Shown here: positions 44,951 through 55,433 of the stretch, piece after piece
How the letters are laid out: every line of letters starts with the position of its first letter
How positions within the stretch are numbered: the stretch's first letter is position 1
Assembly: GCA_038030265.1 (NCBI GenBank)
Contig: CM075939.1
Coordinates: 28,253,253 to 28,317,252, forward strand
Source: Corythucha ciliata
Taxonomy: Eukaryota; Arthropoda; Insecta; Hemiptera; Tingidae
Direction: 5' to 3'
DNA length: 64,000 nucleotides
Translations under genes and position numbers: made by a program
Notes under the pieces: generated by a model
What the model saw: the letters and a program-made list of their open reading frames with translations, nothing else
The model's database searches: none
What the model was told of the DNA's origin: nothing

Positions 44951-47152
44951 TATTTTTCTATTGAAGAGAGTCTTTGTTCGCTGTCTGAGAGAGTTCTTGA
45001 AAAAAATACAACGGGTCGGTCTTTTTGAGACAATATCGCTCCTATGGCACAGTGGCACAGTCTGAAGCGTCGGTTTCAACTGTGAACGGAGCTTCGCCGT
45101 CGATTGATGTAATCGTTGCCCGTGAAATTTCTTTTGTTAGCTCCTCGAAAACAATGAGCGTATCAGAATTCATGGGGAATATTTTGCAGTCAGTAAGGAA
45201 ACGAATTTTTTTAGAGAATTGAGGGATCCATCGCGCGTAGTGAGCGAACATACCGACTGTCCGACGGAGAGATTTTGAATCGCTGGGGGGACTTAATTCA
45301 AGTAAAGGTTTGAGGCGATCAGGATCAGGTCGAACTTGTCTGTTTGAAATGTTGAATCCGAGTAGGTTGATATTTCTCTGAGAAAAGGAGCATTTTTCCT
45401 CGTTTATAGTAATCCCGTATTTTGTAGTGACTGCTAGGAAATCTTTCAGATTCTTATCATGTTCCTCTTGTGTTCTTCCACATACTGTCACATCATCAAG
45501 ATAGGCGAACGTGTCCAGGATGTTTTCTTTGTTTATTATGTTGTTAATCGTTCTCTGGAACGCAGCTACGCCATTGGTCACGCCGAAAGGAATTCGGCGG
45601 AAATGCCAAAGACGACCATCTGCCTCGAAGGCTGTGTAAATTTTGTCTTCATCCAAAATAGGAATTTGGTGGTAGGCACTCCTCAGGTCTATTGTGCTAA
45701 ACACGTCATACTTCGAAACTTTGCTTATTATTTCTTCAATTTTCGGCAACGGATAGGCATCAAGGAGAGTGAATTTGTTTATAGTACGAGAGTAATCAAT
45801 GACCATTCTTTTTTTTCTACTCCCGTTGGTCGACACGAGAACCTGTGCTCTCCACGGTGATTCCTCTATAACGCCTTCTTTTACGAGACGCTCGACTTCC
45901 TGTTTGATGAAGGCTTGGTCATCAGTTGAGTAGGAACGAGATTTGACAGAAATTGGGTAGCAGTCTGGTGTTAGATGAGTGAACAAGGGCACTGGGTCCA
46001 CTTTTGCGGCAGCGAGAGAGCAAATCTTCAGCTCGTCCGAGTCGCCTCCGAATTCGATTTTTAACGCTGAGTGGAGAAGGAGTAGATCATGCCCTAGGAT
46101 GACATCGGAACAAAGACGAGGGAGGACAGTGATTTTGAAATTTTCGTACAGTTTGTCTTGAATTTTCAAGGAAACGATACAATATCCTTTGATTTTCGTG
46201 GAAAACGAGAGGGAAGCCATGGTAACTTCGCCTGAAGAGGGGTATATTTTGAACTTGTATCGTTTAACAAATGAGTCGTCGATAAAACTTTCCGAACTTC
46301 CAGTGTCGATCAGAGCTGAAGTTGGTTTTCCATTCACTTCGATTTTCGTAACAGATTTTGACAGGCTCTTCGGACTCATCGATGCAAGTAATGAAGACAC
46401 GTTCTTATTATTAGACGATGGTGATCTGCATACAGCTTTGTAGTGTCCCTTTTTCCCGCAATTGCCACACAACGCGTTTCGAGCTGGACACTTGGTTCTG
46501 AGATGACGATCGAATCCACAGAAATAGCATTTTTCGAGTTTCTTTACTGCAGCCATGGTGGGACTTTCTTCGAGATGTTCGTTATCGTTCGTAGAAATTG
46601 AGTTTAGAGTAGGGACGGACGATGAATTGTGGTAGAGGTACGATGCTGAATGTTTTTCTACGAGTTCTAGAGCTCGAGCCTGTTCAGTTGCTTCGCTTAA
46701 GCTCAAATCAGAGTTTTCCAAAAGTCTTTGCCTCATACTTTGTGAATTCAAACCGCTGATGAAAGAGTCCCTAATAAAGTCGTTACGGTTCTGTTCTGCT
46801 GTGACAGCCTTGAAACTACATCGACGACTTAATACTTGTAGATTCTGCAAGTATTGATCTACTGTCTCATCAGGTTTCTTTCGACGAGTTGAGAGTTGAT
46901 GTCGAGCAAATATTTCTGTTTGATTTCTTTTCGAATAGATTTCTTAGCGTCGTAATCGCGGTACCATACGAATTACAGCAGCTAATGAATTCGTATATCT
47001 GCGGCGCTACAAAATTAACGAGAAGTTGGAGCTTCTGTTCGTCCGAAGCACCAGCTGAAGTCACGAAATTTTCAAAAGTTTTTAGCCAGTGGATCCATTC
47101 TTGTGGCAACCATTCGGTGAACTTGGATCACCGCAGAATTTTTCAGGTCTAA
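44951..47152 (-). pseudogene. Gypsy element 2 gag, protease and reverse transcriptase
   Basis: Gag starts near 47140 and is short (PQEWIHWLKTFENF, then ARHQLSTRR), with one frame break at about 46920-46960. The long frame 45042-46850 has two CCHC knuckles (CYFCGFDRHLRTKC, CGNCGKKGHYKAVC), the protease motif LIDTGSSESF, RT blocks (FSTIDLRSAYHQI, FGVTNGVAAFQR, FAYLDDVTV) and the first RNase H motif (VETDASDCA). The frame ends there because the 8 bases ACTGTGCC are tandemly duplicated (about 45043-45060), giving a stop. Catalytic residues of protease and RT are all present. The single gag-pol frame fits Gypsy elements that make one polyprotein. Confidence 0.88.
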
Positions 47153-47190
47153 GTAGACTAATAATAAAATTTTAATTTAGTTGAATAAAT

Positions 47191-47314
47191 TGATAGAATT
47201 TGAGACCTGTTAGTAGGCTATATTCAACTTAATTAAATGAATACGGATATTAAAAAAACACATGTGTAGGGGTGGGAGGATATGGAGTGAAAACGAATAG
47301 TATTAGTAACGTCA
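47191..47314 (-). repeat. Gypsy element 2, 5' LTR
   Basis: 124 bp; GGACG follows at 47315-47319. The sequence just inside the LTR is AT-rich and I do not see a standard primer-binding site beginning TGG. Confidence 0.9.
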
Positions 47315-47319
47315 GGACG

Positions 47320-49944
47320 CAATGCAATACGGGTCGCAAAAGGGTATATTAGGCAATTAAGGGAAGCCAATTCAATGCTATCTTCCCCGTTCTTGGGCCT
47401 TATTACGAAAGTTCGAGAAAAATTGCCGCAAGCGGGATCCAAAAGGATGCCGAACAAGAGATAACATTATCCCGCCGTAGCAACCGCATCACGTGGGATT
47501 TTCCCACGGGTTCGTATTAAGGCCCCTGGTGTTAAAAAGTCACCACTGGAAACTGGAGGCCTAGGGGCCTCTCACACGGGTACACTCACTACGGCTTTGA
47601 GACGAACTTGATGCTCTTGAAGTACACATGATGCAGGATGCACAAGAAGTATGCGTGGCGAAATATTAGTTGGTATAGTTTTATTGGTGGAAAATATGTG
47701 TCTCTTATTGCCATTTTCCCTAGCATAAATTATAACCGTGGTTGTTGCGGCTCGTGGTTTTTCAGAACGTAAGGCGGAATAGCTCTTGTACGCGTTACCC
47801 TTCAATTCGAGATGTACATTTTAATCTTGGAAAATGAAAAAGCCAATTCCAGTTTCATGAATCGATCGTACGTGGTTTTGTAATTTGATTTATCCTATCA
47901 AATCAACTGAACGCTCCGGCAAGGGGTATGCCACATAATCTGAAGTGGGATTTGGCTCTGGGTATTTAATTGGGTTAAAGGGAAAAATAAAATTGAGCAA
48001 TTGAGGAAAATGTAGTTTCTCGAAAGAGAGATGTTTTATTTCAATAAATTATACCGCCTAGTCACGTTTTTAATTGGAGCAAACACAACGTGCGCTGAAC
48101 TATGTGTATGAGGGCGAGAGGAATTCTCATTCTCCGAAAGTTTACCTTTTGAATTTCTTTTATTTTCTCTCATTTTCTTCTTAAACTCATCAAGACTGAT
48201 GACAGTTATAAGCGACCTCTATCTTCCTCACCTCTCTTTCATTTTGCTTCTCTCAATACACCTATTATAGCGTTTCCCATATTGCAAAAAATTCTGCGTT
48301 TTGGCCGTTCATTTCCACCCGTTCTCTCTGAATTAAATAATGTGTTAATGGTGAAGACGGGTGCAAATGAATTGCCCCGTTACACAATGTTATATGCAAA
48401 TAAGAAAACGCTAGTTAACGACTTAAAGAGTTCGTTACTCGGACATCATGTAAGTTTTTAGTGAGGATTTTCACTTCCATTCACCGGAGAAAAATGATTA
48501 CGAACATTCCTCATGAATGCCATGAACGACTGATCCTTCTAACGCCAACTAGATAATGTGTTTGGAAAGTTGCTTGAGCTTCGGATATATTTAATAATTA
48601 ATTTCACATAAAAATAAATAAAATAAAGTTGGGCAGCAGGCAGGCGACCCACTGGTCCGCTTTGGTGATAATATAATTATTACTCCTATCAATTTATCAG
48701 GTGAAAATGCCCTGTTGTAGAGCCCAGCAATTGATTTTGATCCCATAATGAAATATCTTGCGTAATAAATAAAAACCTTCGCAAAATTCACTCCACCCCG
48801 GAAGTTGGTAAATAGGTTTCATCAAACTAAGCACCGTAACTTAGACCTTTCATAGGGCCCAAGTTGAAACTTTAACGAGGTTTCAACCCCTTCAAGCTTG
48901 GAAGCCCTCTCATCATACTCTTTAACTCACTTTGCGTTCATTTAGCCGATAGGCGGAGATTTCCCATTTGAAAATCCGTCCCTTTTTAACAGAAAGGGCA
49001 GAGAGGGTTAATTAGCTGATAACTAAGCTCTTATAGATTAGTTAAACAATGAAGTATGTCGTTTGATAATATTCCTGTGAATTGTAATATCTGATTACAA
49101 AGCTGGAGCTGCGGGGAGCATTCATATGGTATATGACTGAGATGGTCCGGCCATTTATGGGCCAAAAATACCACATTCAGGAATTTGTTTTGTCAAGGAA
49201 AAACGTTAAAATTCAAGGACTGGTTTGTGTATTTGTTGCACCCTTCGTAAATAAATACGAGCATTTCAAAGAGCAATTTACTTCTCTCTTCGAAAGTCAT
49301 TTCTCTTACCTCCTACCACTCTCTATAAGTGGATGTGGGCGGCATGAAGGGAAGCTAGAGTGTTTTGAAAGGGGTTTCTAACCGCGTCTCAATATCTCAC
49401 CTAGCAAATATAGTAGAGAGAAAGAGATGTTCCTCGTTGCATTTATGCGGACCGCGTAGCTTCTATATTGCTTCTCTCTTTCCCTCAATCCTGCAGGATA
49501 AACGAGGCTGGCCGAAAAAATTAATTTCTCCGCGGCGGAGGAGTTATTTGGTTGCCGCAGTAAGTTAACGATGACAATTCTTAAATTTTCAAGAAATACG
49601 CTCACAAAAAATAATGTTTTGATGAAGAATGAGTTCAAATTTACATGGGCAATGAGTACAAATTTCGCAAGGCTCTATACTAGAAATTAGAATAAAGTGA
49701 GTTTTTGACGCATTGATTGGTTATTTCAGCAGCTCATAATCATCAGTTTCTTGGTCGCATTGGTGGTTTCGATCCAAGCGTCCTTGTGCGTCGGCTGATA
49801 GTACATCTATAATGATATTTTATTAGTTGTTAATGTACCCAGTGTTAATGAAACATCAACAGTTTGAAGAGTTTTCAGGAGAAATTTATTTACGAAGAGA
49901 GGTCCCTCTTTCACACGAGGAGAAAAAACGCACCGATCCCCCTC
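47320..49944. other. No gene recognised
   Basis: Intergenic sequence. Open frames are short and show no domain. Confidence 0.55.
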
Positions 49945-49947
49945 TTA

Positions 49948-50172
49948 AGGCCGGTTTCCACTTTTTCTTTTGGAACGTTCCATTCCTTGTTGAAGTACCA
50001 CTTTGAACATTTAAAATGGGATTTAAAAAGGAAACGCATAGTTCATTCGGGGACGATCGGTGAAAAATCGGTTTATATATCGAAACATCAAAGGAAAGGA
50101 ACGGGCAACTTTTTAGCCCGTCCCCTCATAGAAGGAACGGAACGTTCCAAAAGAACAAGTGGAAACCGGCCT
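49948..50172. mobile_element. 225-bp PIF/Harbinger-like MITE, second family
   Basis: AGGCCGGTTTCCACTT on the left and AAGTGGAAACCGGCCT on the right are exact reverse complements, and pairing continues through TTTTGGAACGTTCC. TTA flanks both ends (49945-49947, 50173-50175). The 176-codon frame that crosses this MITE is not a gene. Confidence 0.8.
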
Positions 50173-50479
50173 TTAGGTTATCAAAGGTTTTTAGGCTCTT
50201 TGGCATGTGAAGAACAGAAGTGTCGAAAATGGCAAGACAGCAGGGTACAAGGGTCTAAATTCTATTTAGGTAGGCTAAATCAGACCGAATGGAGGCAGAC
50301 AGATCTATTACTTCCATTGAGAGGACATACACGCCTATTTTGCTGCGATTTTCCAATTTTTGGCAAGTTTCATGGAATAGATGCACAGGAGTGACCGGAG
50401 CTCAAAGTTGCTTTTGAAAAATTAAGGAACTCGGGGCCTCCGTACATGGGGCCACTTGAAAGTTCCACAGAGAAGCAAA

Positions 50480-51330
50480 TCAACCTTCTATTCGAGAGCT
50501 ACTGAAGTGGAAAGGACGAGGTAGGGAAGTTCGTATCTACCCTGACAGCAGGGCGGCCGGCGATGAGGGCGATCTCCAAATCTGTAGTGGACTCAGCGGC
50601 CGTAGTGAGATTCAGAGCAGGGATATGGACCTCCAAGGCGATGGAAACTCCTTAAAGCTTGATGGGTGGATCCCGGGACATATAGAGGATGGCACTTGGC
50701 AGGGAAATGAGAAAAAGCCGACAAGCGACGAGGTGGCCAAGAGAGGCGCGAACCATCCGGTAATAGCAGCCTGAACCATCGGTGCGGCATTCCCGATGGG
50801 TTGTCTTGAGGAAGGTAAGGGCCTGCGGGCTTCGGGAGTGACCAAGTTCTGAGGAGATGGAGGACTGAATCAGGGTACCAATGAGGAAGACCAGGAAGCA
50901 TCAGCTGATGACGCGGGTAAAGACTTAGGCGTATAGTAGGGATGTATACGGGACACTACGCCCTTATTACGCACCTGCCCATCACAGGGGAAGTCAGGGA
51001 GCTCGACTGCGGCCGATGTGGGGAGGTTGAGGCAACCGCGGAGCACTTATACATGTGTGTGAGTGTGATGGCAACGTGACGTTTAGATACACTATTTTCG
51101 GTGGCGATAGAATATCCTTTGCCAGCTTCTCATAAGAGAATGGGAACCGTCTCCTGAGTTGGCTGAAGTGGATAAATAGGTTTGAGGAGCCGTACTAGGC
51201 CCTCCCTAGACCAGGCCCCAAGCTGGTATGGTGTATGGGCCGAAAGGCTTTTGGCACCTTTGGAGTCTGGAGACCATCCGAGCCCTCAAAAGAGAAAGAA
51301 ATGAAAAGAAAGAAGAAAAAAAAAGTATAT
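50480..51330 (+). pseudogene. R1/LOA-like non-LTR element, 3' fragment
   Basis: The RNase H part is recognisable near 50535-50620 (YPDSRAA, then SKSVVDSAAVV in a shifted frame; compare YADSRAAL and RPVVESALVA in the element at 4027-6056). The C-terminal part near 50930-51060 reads GMYTGHYALITHL and a C-x2-C...H-x4-C motif (CGRCGEVEATAEHLYMC). It ends in an A-rich stretch at about 51290-51325. Many stops and frameshifts are present. It is clearly related to the nested element in the LINE but much older or more damaged. Confidence 0.7.
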
Positions 51331-51628
51331 TTAACCAATTTAAACTGCTTCAAAGGAATTCGTGAAATACTGTATTTGACTTATACGATTATCATGACGT
51401 CACATAACCGTAATCGTTTACCGTCAAACGCTTAATATACAATAAATCTCTAAGCAGGTTATTCACGTCAATAGCCCACCACTATATGACTAAGCGTTGG
51501 TTATTGACGATAATACCTGGTTAATGTTGATAAATCTTGACATTTTAACAACATTAACCGAGCGCTTCAGATAATGTCGTTACTACCCAGCGTCAGTAAC
51601 TTTGTGGTTACAAAGCGATGGTGGTGGT

Positions 51629-51802
51629 GGCTCTTTTCACACAAACGCGGTTTCACGCCCGAGGCTCCCGCGTGTAATCCGCGTGAATGCCGCTTTTTCA
51701 TCGAACCAAGTAATATGTACCGCACATGTGTAAAGGTGTACGCGGTCACCACGTGGCAGCCAAAACCGCGCCGCATGAAACCACGTATATATGAAACGAG
51801 CC
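51629..51802. mobile_element. Possible MITE, 174 bp
   Basis: GGCTCTTTTCACACAAACGC with GGTTTCA on the left pairs imperfectly with TGAAACCACGTATATATGAA with ACGAGCC on the right. No clear target duplication. Confidence 0.45.
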
Positions 51803-51977
51803 TAACGCGCTAGTTAAAAGTTAAGCCACTTCCAAATTGATGGGATGGCAACGTGAAAGGGTTTGAAATGAAACGATTGCTCTGGTCCGACTATGGTCAC
51901 CCATTCGCGTTTACGTTCCCGTACCGACAATAAATTGTGAACTGGCCTTTTTTCTTGAATAACAACGGAAAACTCAC

Positions 51978-52195
51978 TCTTGTCATCACAAAGCCCTTGT
52001 CTCCGGCATTCCGAACTCCCGAAGTACTAACAAAGCCACTTCTGTCGACGTGTTGTGGTTCAAGTGATTTCAAATCGCGAAATTCCTCTTGTGTGAATGC
52101 ACTCACCACGTGAACGAGGAAATTTACATTACCCAAGCTCGACATCGCCGGGAAATGACGGGCGTCTGTCGAATTGCCACTAATGAATCTTTGTT
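51978..52195 (-). pseudogene. Exon of a THAP/SWIM/YqaJ-type gene, N-terminal block (unit 1)
   Basis: Minus-strand exon bounded by an acceptor (CCTTTCTAG, exon from 52195) and a strong donor (AGA then GTGAGT, exon ends at 51978). It encodes LGNVNFLVHVVSAFTQEEF, then RDLKSLEPQ and GFVMTR. Arthropod SWIM/YqaJ proteins have a block of this kind before the SWIM finger (a D/N-V-x-x-Y/F-L motif, then T-x-E-x-L/F and KSLEAY). It ends in phase 0, which fits the phase of the SWIM exon at 56527-56766. No SWIM exon follows it downstream here, so it is orphaned. Cell role is unknown. Confidence 0.55.
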
Positions 52196-52587
52196 CTAGA
52201 AAGGACACTATGATTGAAATAAGTTGCCCGATTTTTATTGATGACAAGATGTCAAATGTTGAGCGATCGGATACTCACGAGCAAGGACCGGCACCGATTT
52301 ATTTTCATTTTTTTTTAGATAGCGGCGATCCTTCCTTCGATAATCCCCCAGCGTAGTCACATAAGTTCCATTTTACGTTATCTTGATGCCTACAAAGCCA
52401 TCAAGACTGAGTATTGAAAAAAAAAAAAAAAAACTGATTCGCAGCAAGCTTCCAATGTAGAACTTACATGAACGGAGCCATAGATAAAGGAAGTATACTA
52501 TAGATGGGAAACTGGCGGTGATAGGGGTAAGACAGTCTTTTGCGCTCCCTGGCGTAAAGCCGCCAAACTATTTTCACCGAATTATTT

Positions 52588-52764
52588 AATTAATTGAGTA
52601 TAACATTCTTTATTATATTTTAAATATGCCGACTAGTTTCGGGGTAAGTGCACCCCATTTGCCTTGGTAAGTGCACTGCGGATGCCTTGAAAATGGGGTG
52701 CACTTACCCCGAAACTAGTCGGCATATTTAAAATATAATAAAGAATGTTATACTAAATTAATTA
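52588..52764. repeat. 177-bp palindrome in unit 1 (again at 54309-54485)
   Basis: Arms of about 73 bp, from TTAATTGAGTATAACATTC inward to GGGGTAAGTGCACCCCAT and back, almost without mismatch. MITE-like, flanked by AATTAA-type sequence. The copy in unit 2 is nearly identical, so the insertion predates the tandem duplication. Confidence 0.8.
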
Positions 52765-52871
52765 AAAAATTACCTAAATAATTTAACATTCACAATATAA
52801 TCAAAAATTTATTTTCACCGAAATCGCCGGTAGATAGCGGTAGTTTTTCTCTTTCACGTACTTTATTAATA

Positions 52872-53000
52872 GGTCTGTTCCAGTGAGGTGTTGGGAAAAT
52901 ATTCGGAGTAGATTTGCTATAGGACCAGCCAATATTTTATTGGCTGGCCCCATGGCAAATTTGCTCCAAACATGTTTCCAAACACCTTACTGGAACAGAC
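52872..53000. mobile_element. 129-bp MITE in unit 1 (again at 54593-54721)
   Basis: GTCTGTTCCAGTGAGGTGTT on the left pairs with AACACCTTACTGGAACAGAC on the right. TAATA lies at both outer sides. Inside, GGACCAGCCAATATTTTATT forms a second small palindrome. Confidence 0.7.
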
Positions 53001-53155
53001 TAATATTCCTATTGGTTCAAAAAGAAAAAAACTGATCCAATATTTATGGTTGTTATTTTATTGACAAAATTTCACAAATAGGAGTATTCATGAACAATGC
53101 TAAACCTTGTATTTTTGTTATTATACTACAATCTGAACAGATGGGTGCAGTTCAC

Positions 53156-53300
53156 AGATCCATTAGACTTTTATCCCCAATGCTCTCCAACCACTTCCGA
53201 GCAAAATCACGATTGGAGGGCAAGTAATGTTGGGGCAATGTTCTGTCCTCACAGCCGGGTACACAGCACTTGTGCTTCCCACCAGGCGTTGTTACTATGT
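53156..53300 (-). pseudogene. THAP zinc-finger exon (unit 1)
   Basis: Minus-strand frame with KCCVPGCEDR, LPQHYLPSNRDFARKWLESI and GDKSLMDL. C-x3-C followed by a F/L-P..R..W...I pattern is the first half of the THAP DNA-binding domain (C2CH). The second Cys-x2-His half is not in this frame, and the frame stops right after a possible donor (CT then GTGAAC at 53155). A candidate next exon lies at 52279-52406 (T-rich tract with CAG acceptor, GTGAGT donor, Lys/Arg-rich) but is not open throughout. THAP domains occur in P-element-type transposases and in cellular proteins derived from them; here the neighbour exons suggest the N-terminus of a SWIM/YqaJ-type protein. Confidence 0.6.
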
Positions 53301-53702
53301 GTGGATGTAGGAACAAGGCTTCAAAGGAAAATATATTCCTGAATAACTCAGAAATACCTTTAAGGTAGGGACAGAGGTTTGTTCTTAAAACGCTTGAAAA
53401 GTAAAAAAAGGAATGCGTTCTGGAAGAGAACAACAACAACAAAAATCAAGGCGAAGGAGAAGTTCTGAAAATAACGGTTGAAATATAGACAGGAAAAAAG
53501 GCAGGAATGAAAGAGAAAAACGAAAAAACAAGGATTTGAACAAAGGAACCAAAACAACTAATTGATGGGATGGCAACGTGAAAGGGTTTGAAATGAAACG
53601 ATTGCTCTGGTCCGACTATGGTCACCCATTCGCGTTTACGTTCCCGTACCGACAATAAATTGTGAACTGGCCTTTTTTCTTGAATAACAACGGAAAACTC
53701 AC

Positions 53703-53920
53703 TCTTGTCATCACAAAGCCCTTGTCTCCGGCATTCCGAACTCCCGAAGTACTAACAAAGCCACTTCTGTCGACGTGTTGTGGTTCAAGTGATTTCAAAT
53801 CGCGAAATTCCTCTTGTGTGAATGCACTCAACACGTGAACGAGGAAATTTACATTACCCAAGCTCGACATCGCCGGGAAATGACGGGCGTCTGTCGCATT
53901 GCCACTAATGAATCTTTGTT
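53703..53920 (-). pseudogene. Exon of a THAP/SWIM/YqaJ-type gene, N-terminal block (unit 2)
   Basis: Second copy of the exon at 51978-52195, with the same splice sites and two coding changes seen by eye (Ser to Ala in ISGNSTDA/ISGNATDA and Val to Leu in LVHVVSAF/LVHVLSAF). It also lacks a downstream SWIM exon. Confidence 0.55.
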
Positions 53921-54876
53921 CTAGAAAGGACACTATGATTGAAATAAGTTGCCCGATTTTTATTGATGACAAGATGTCAAATGTTGAGCGATCGGATACT
54001 CACGAGCAAGGACCGGCACCGATTTATTTTCATTTTTTTTTAGATAGCGGCGATCCTTCCTTCGATAATCCCCCAGCGTAGTCACATAAGTTCCATTTTA
54101 CGTTATCTTGATGCCTACAAAGCCATCAAGACTGAGTATTGAAAAAAAAAAAAACTGATTCGCAGCAAGCTTCCAATGTAGAACTTACATGAACGGAGCC
54201 ATAGATAAAGGAAGTATACTATAGATGGGAAACTGGCGGTGGTAGGGGTAAGACAGTCTTTTGCGCTCCCTGGCGTAAAGCCGCCAAACTATTTTCACCG
54301 AATTGTTTAATTAATTGAGTATAACATTCTTTATTATATTTTAAATATGCCGACTAGTTTCGGGGTAAGTGCACCCCATTTGCCTTGGTAAGTGCCCTGC
54401 GGATGCCTTGAAAATGGGGTGCACTTACCCCGAAACTAGTCGGCATATTTAAAATATAATAAAGAATGTTATACTAAATTAATTAAACAATTACCTACAT
54501 AATTTAACATTCACAATATAATCAAAAATTTATTTTCACCGAAATCGCCGGTAGATAGCGGTAGTTTTTCTCTTTCACGTACTTTATTAATAGGTCTGTT
54601 CCAGTGAGGTGTTGGGAAAATATTCGGAGTAGATTTGCTATAGGACCAGCCAATATTTTATTGGCTGGCCCCATGGCAAATTTGCTCCAAACATGTTTCC
54701 AAACACCTTACTGGAACAGACTAATATTCCTATTGGTTCAAAAAGAAAAAAACTGATCCAATATTTATGGCTGTTATTTTATTGACAAAATTTCACAAAT
54801 AGGAGTATTCATGAACAATGCTAAACCTTGTATTTTTGTTATTATACTACAATCTGAACAGATGGGTGCAGTTCAC

Positions 54877-55021
54877 AGATCCATTAGACTTTTATCCCCA
54901 ATGCTCTCCAACCACTTCCGAGCAAAATCACGATTGGAGGGCAAGTAATGTTGGGGCAATGTTCTGTCCTCACAGCCGGGTACACAGCACTTGTGCTTCC
55001 CACCAGGCGTTGTTACTATGT
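54877..55021 (-). pseudogene. THAP zinc-finger exon (unit 2)
   Basis: Second copy of the THAP half-domain exon; the protein is identical to that of unit 1. Confidence 0.6.
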
Positions 55022-55433
55022 GTGGATGTAGGAACAAGGCTTCAAAGGAAAATATATTCCTGAATAACTCAGAAATACCTTTAAGGTAGGGACAGAGGTT
55101 TGTTCTTAAAACGCTTGAAAAGTAAAAAAAGGAATGCGTTCTGGAAGAGAACAACAACAACAAAAATCAAGGCGAAGGAGAAGTTCTGAAAATAACGGTT
55201 GAAATATAGACAGGAAAAAAGGCAGGAATGAAAGAGAAAAACGAAAAAACAAGGATTTGAACAAAGGAACCAAAACAACTAACCAAGCACGAGGCACAGA
55301 GCACACTGAAAGGCTCTGACCGACAAGGGTTTCTAAGCGCTAGGTTCATGAGCGGCTGGCCTTCTAACTAAATTTCAAAAAGGTAGCGCTCCAAGCGTAA
55401 AGCCGACTAAAAACTCTGTCTCAATTATGAACA

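Larger units (their letters stand above)
40589..47314 (-). mobile_element. Ty3/Gypsy element 2, complete ends, inactive
   Basis: Minus-strand LTR retrotransposon with two 124-bp LTRs (40589-40712 and 47191-47314), starting TGACGT and ending ATCA on the coding strand. GGACG flanks both sides (40584-40588 and 47315-47319), a 5-bp target duplication that fixes the borders. The LTRs differ at three positions by eye. The single gag-pol frame encodes zinc knuckles, protease, RT, RNase H, HHCC finger and integrase. A 2.87 kb element (41357-44223) splits the integrase. Without it the element is about 3.85 kb. A few small indels and one stop in pol disable it. Confidence 0.9.
51836..55281. repeat. Recent tandem duplication, two 1.72 kb units
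   Basis: Unit 1 is 51836-53560 (1725 bp) and unit 2 is 53561-55281 (1721 bp). I spot about eight substitutions and a different A-run length (17 against 12), so roughly 0.5% divergence. Each unit has, on the minus strand, a THAP exon and an exon of the SWIM/YqaJ gene family, plus two palindromes that were present before duplication. Confidence 0.9.

Noticed and set aside
45459..45860. 133-codon open frame on the plus strand
   Set aside because: Antisense shadow of the RT of Gypsy element 2.
49864..50394. 176-codon open frame on the plus strand
   Set aside because: It runs through a TTA-flanked MITE with inverted repeats and has no domain; the frame is a by-product.
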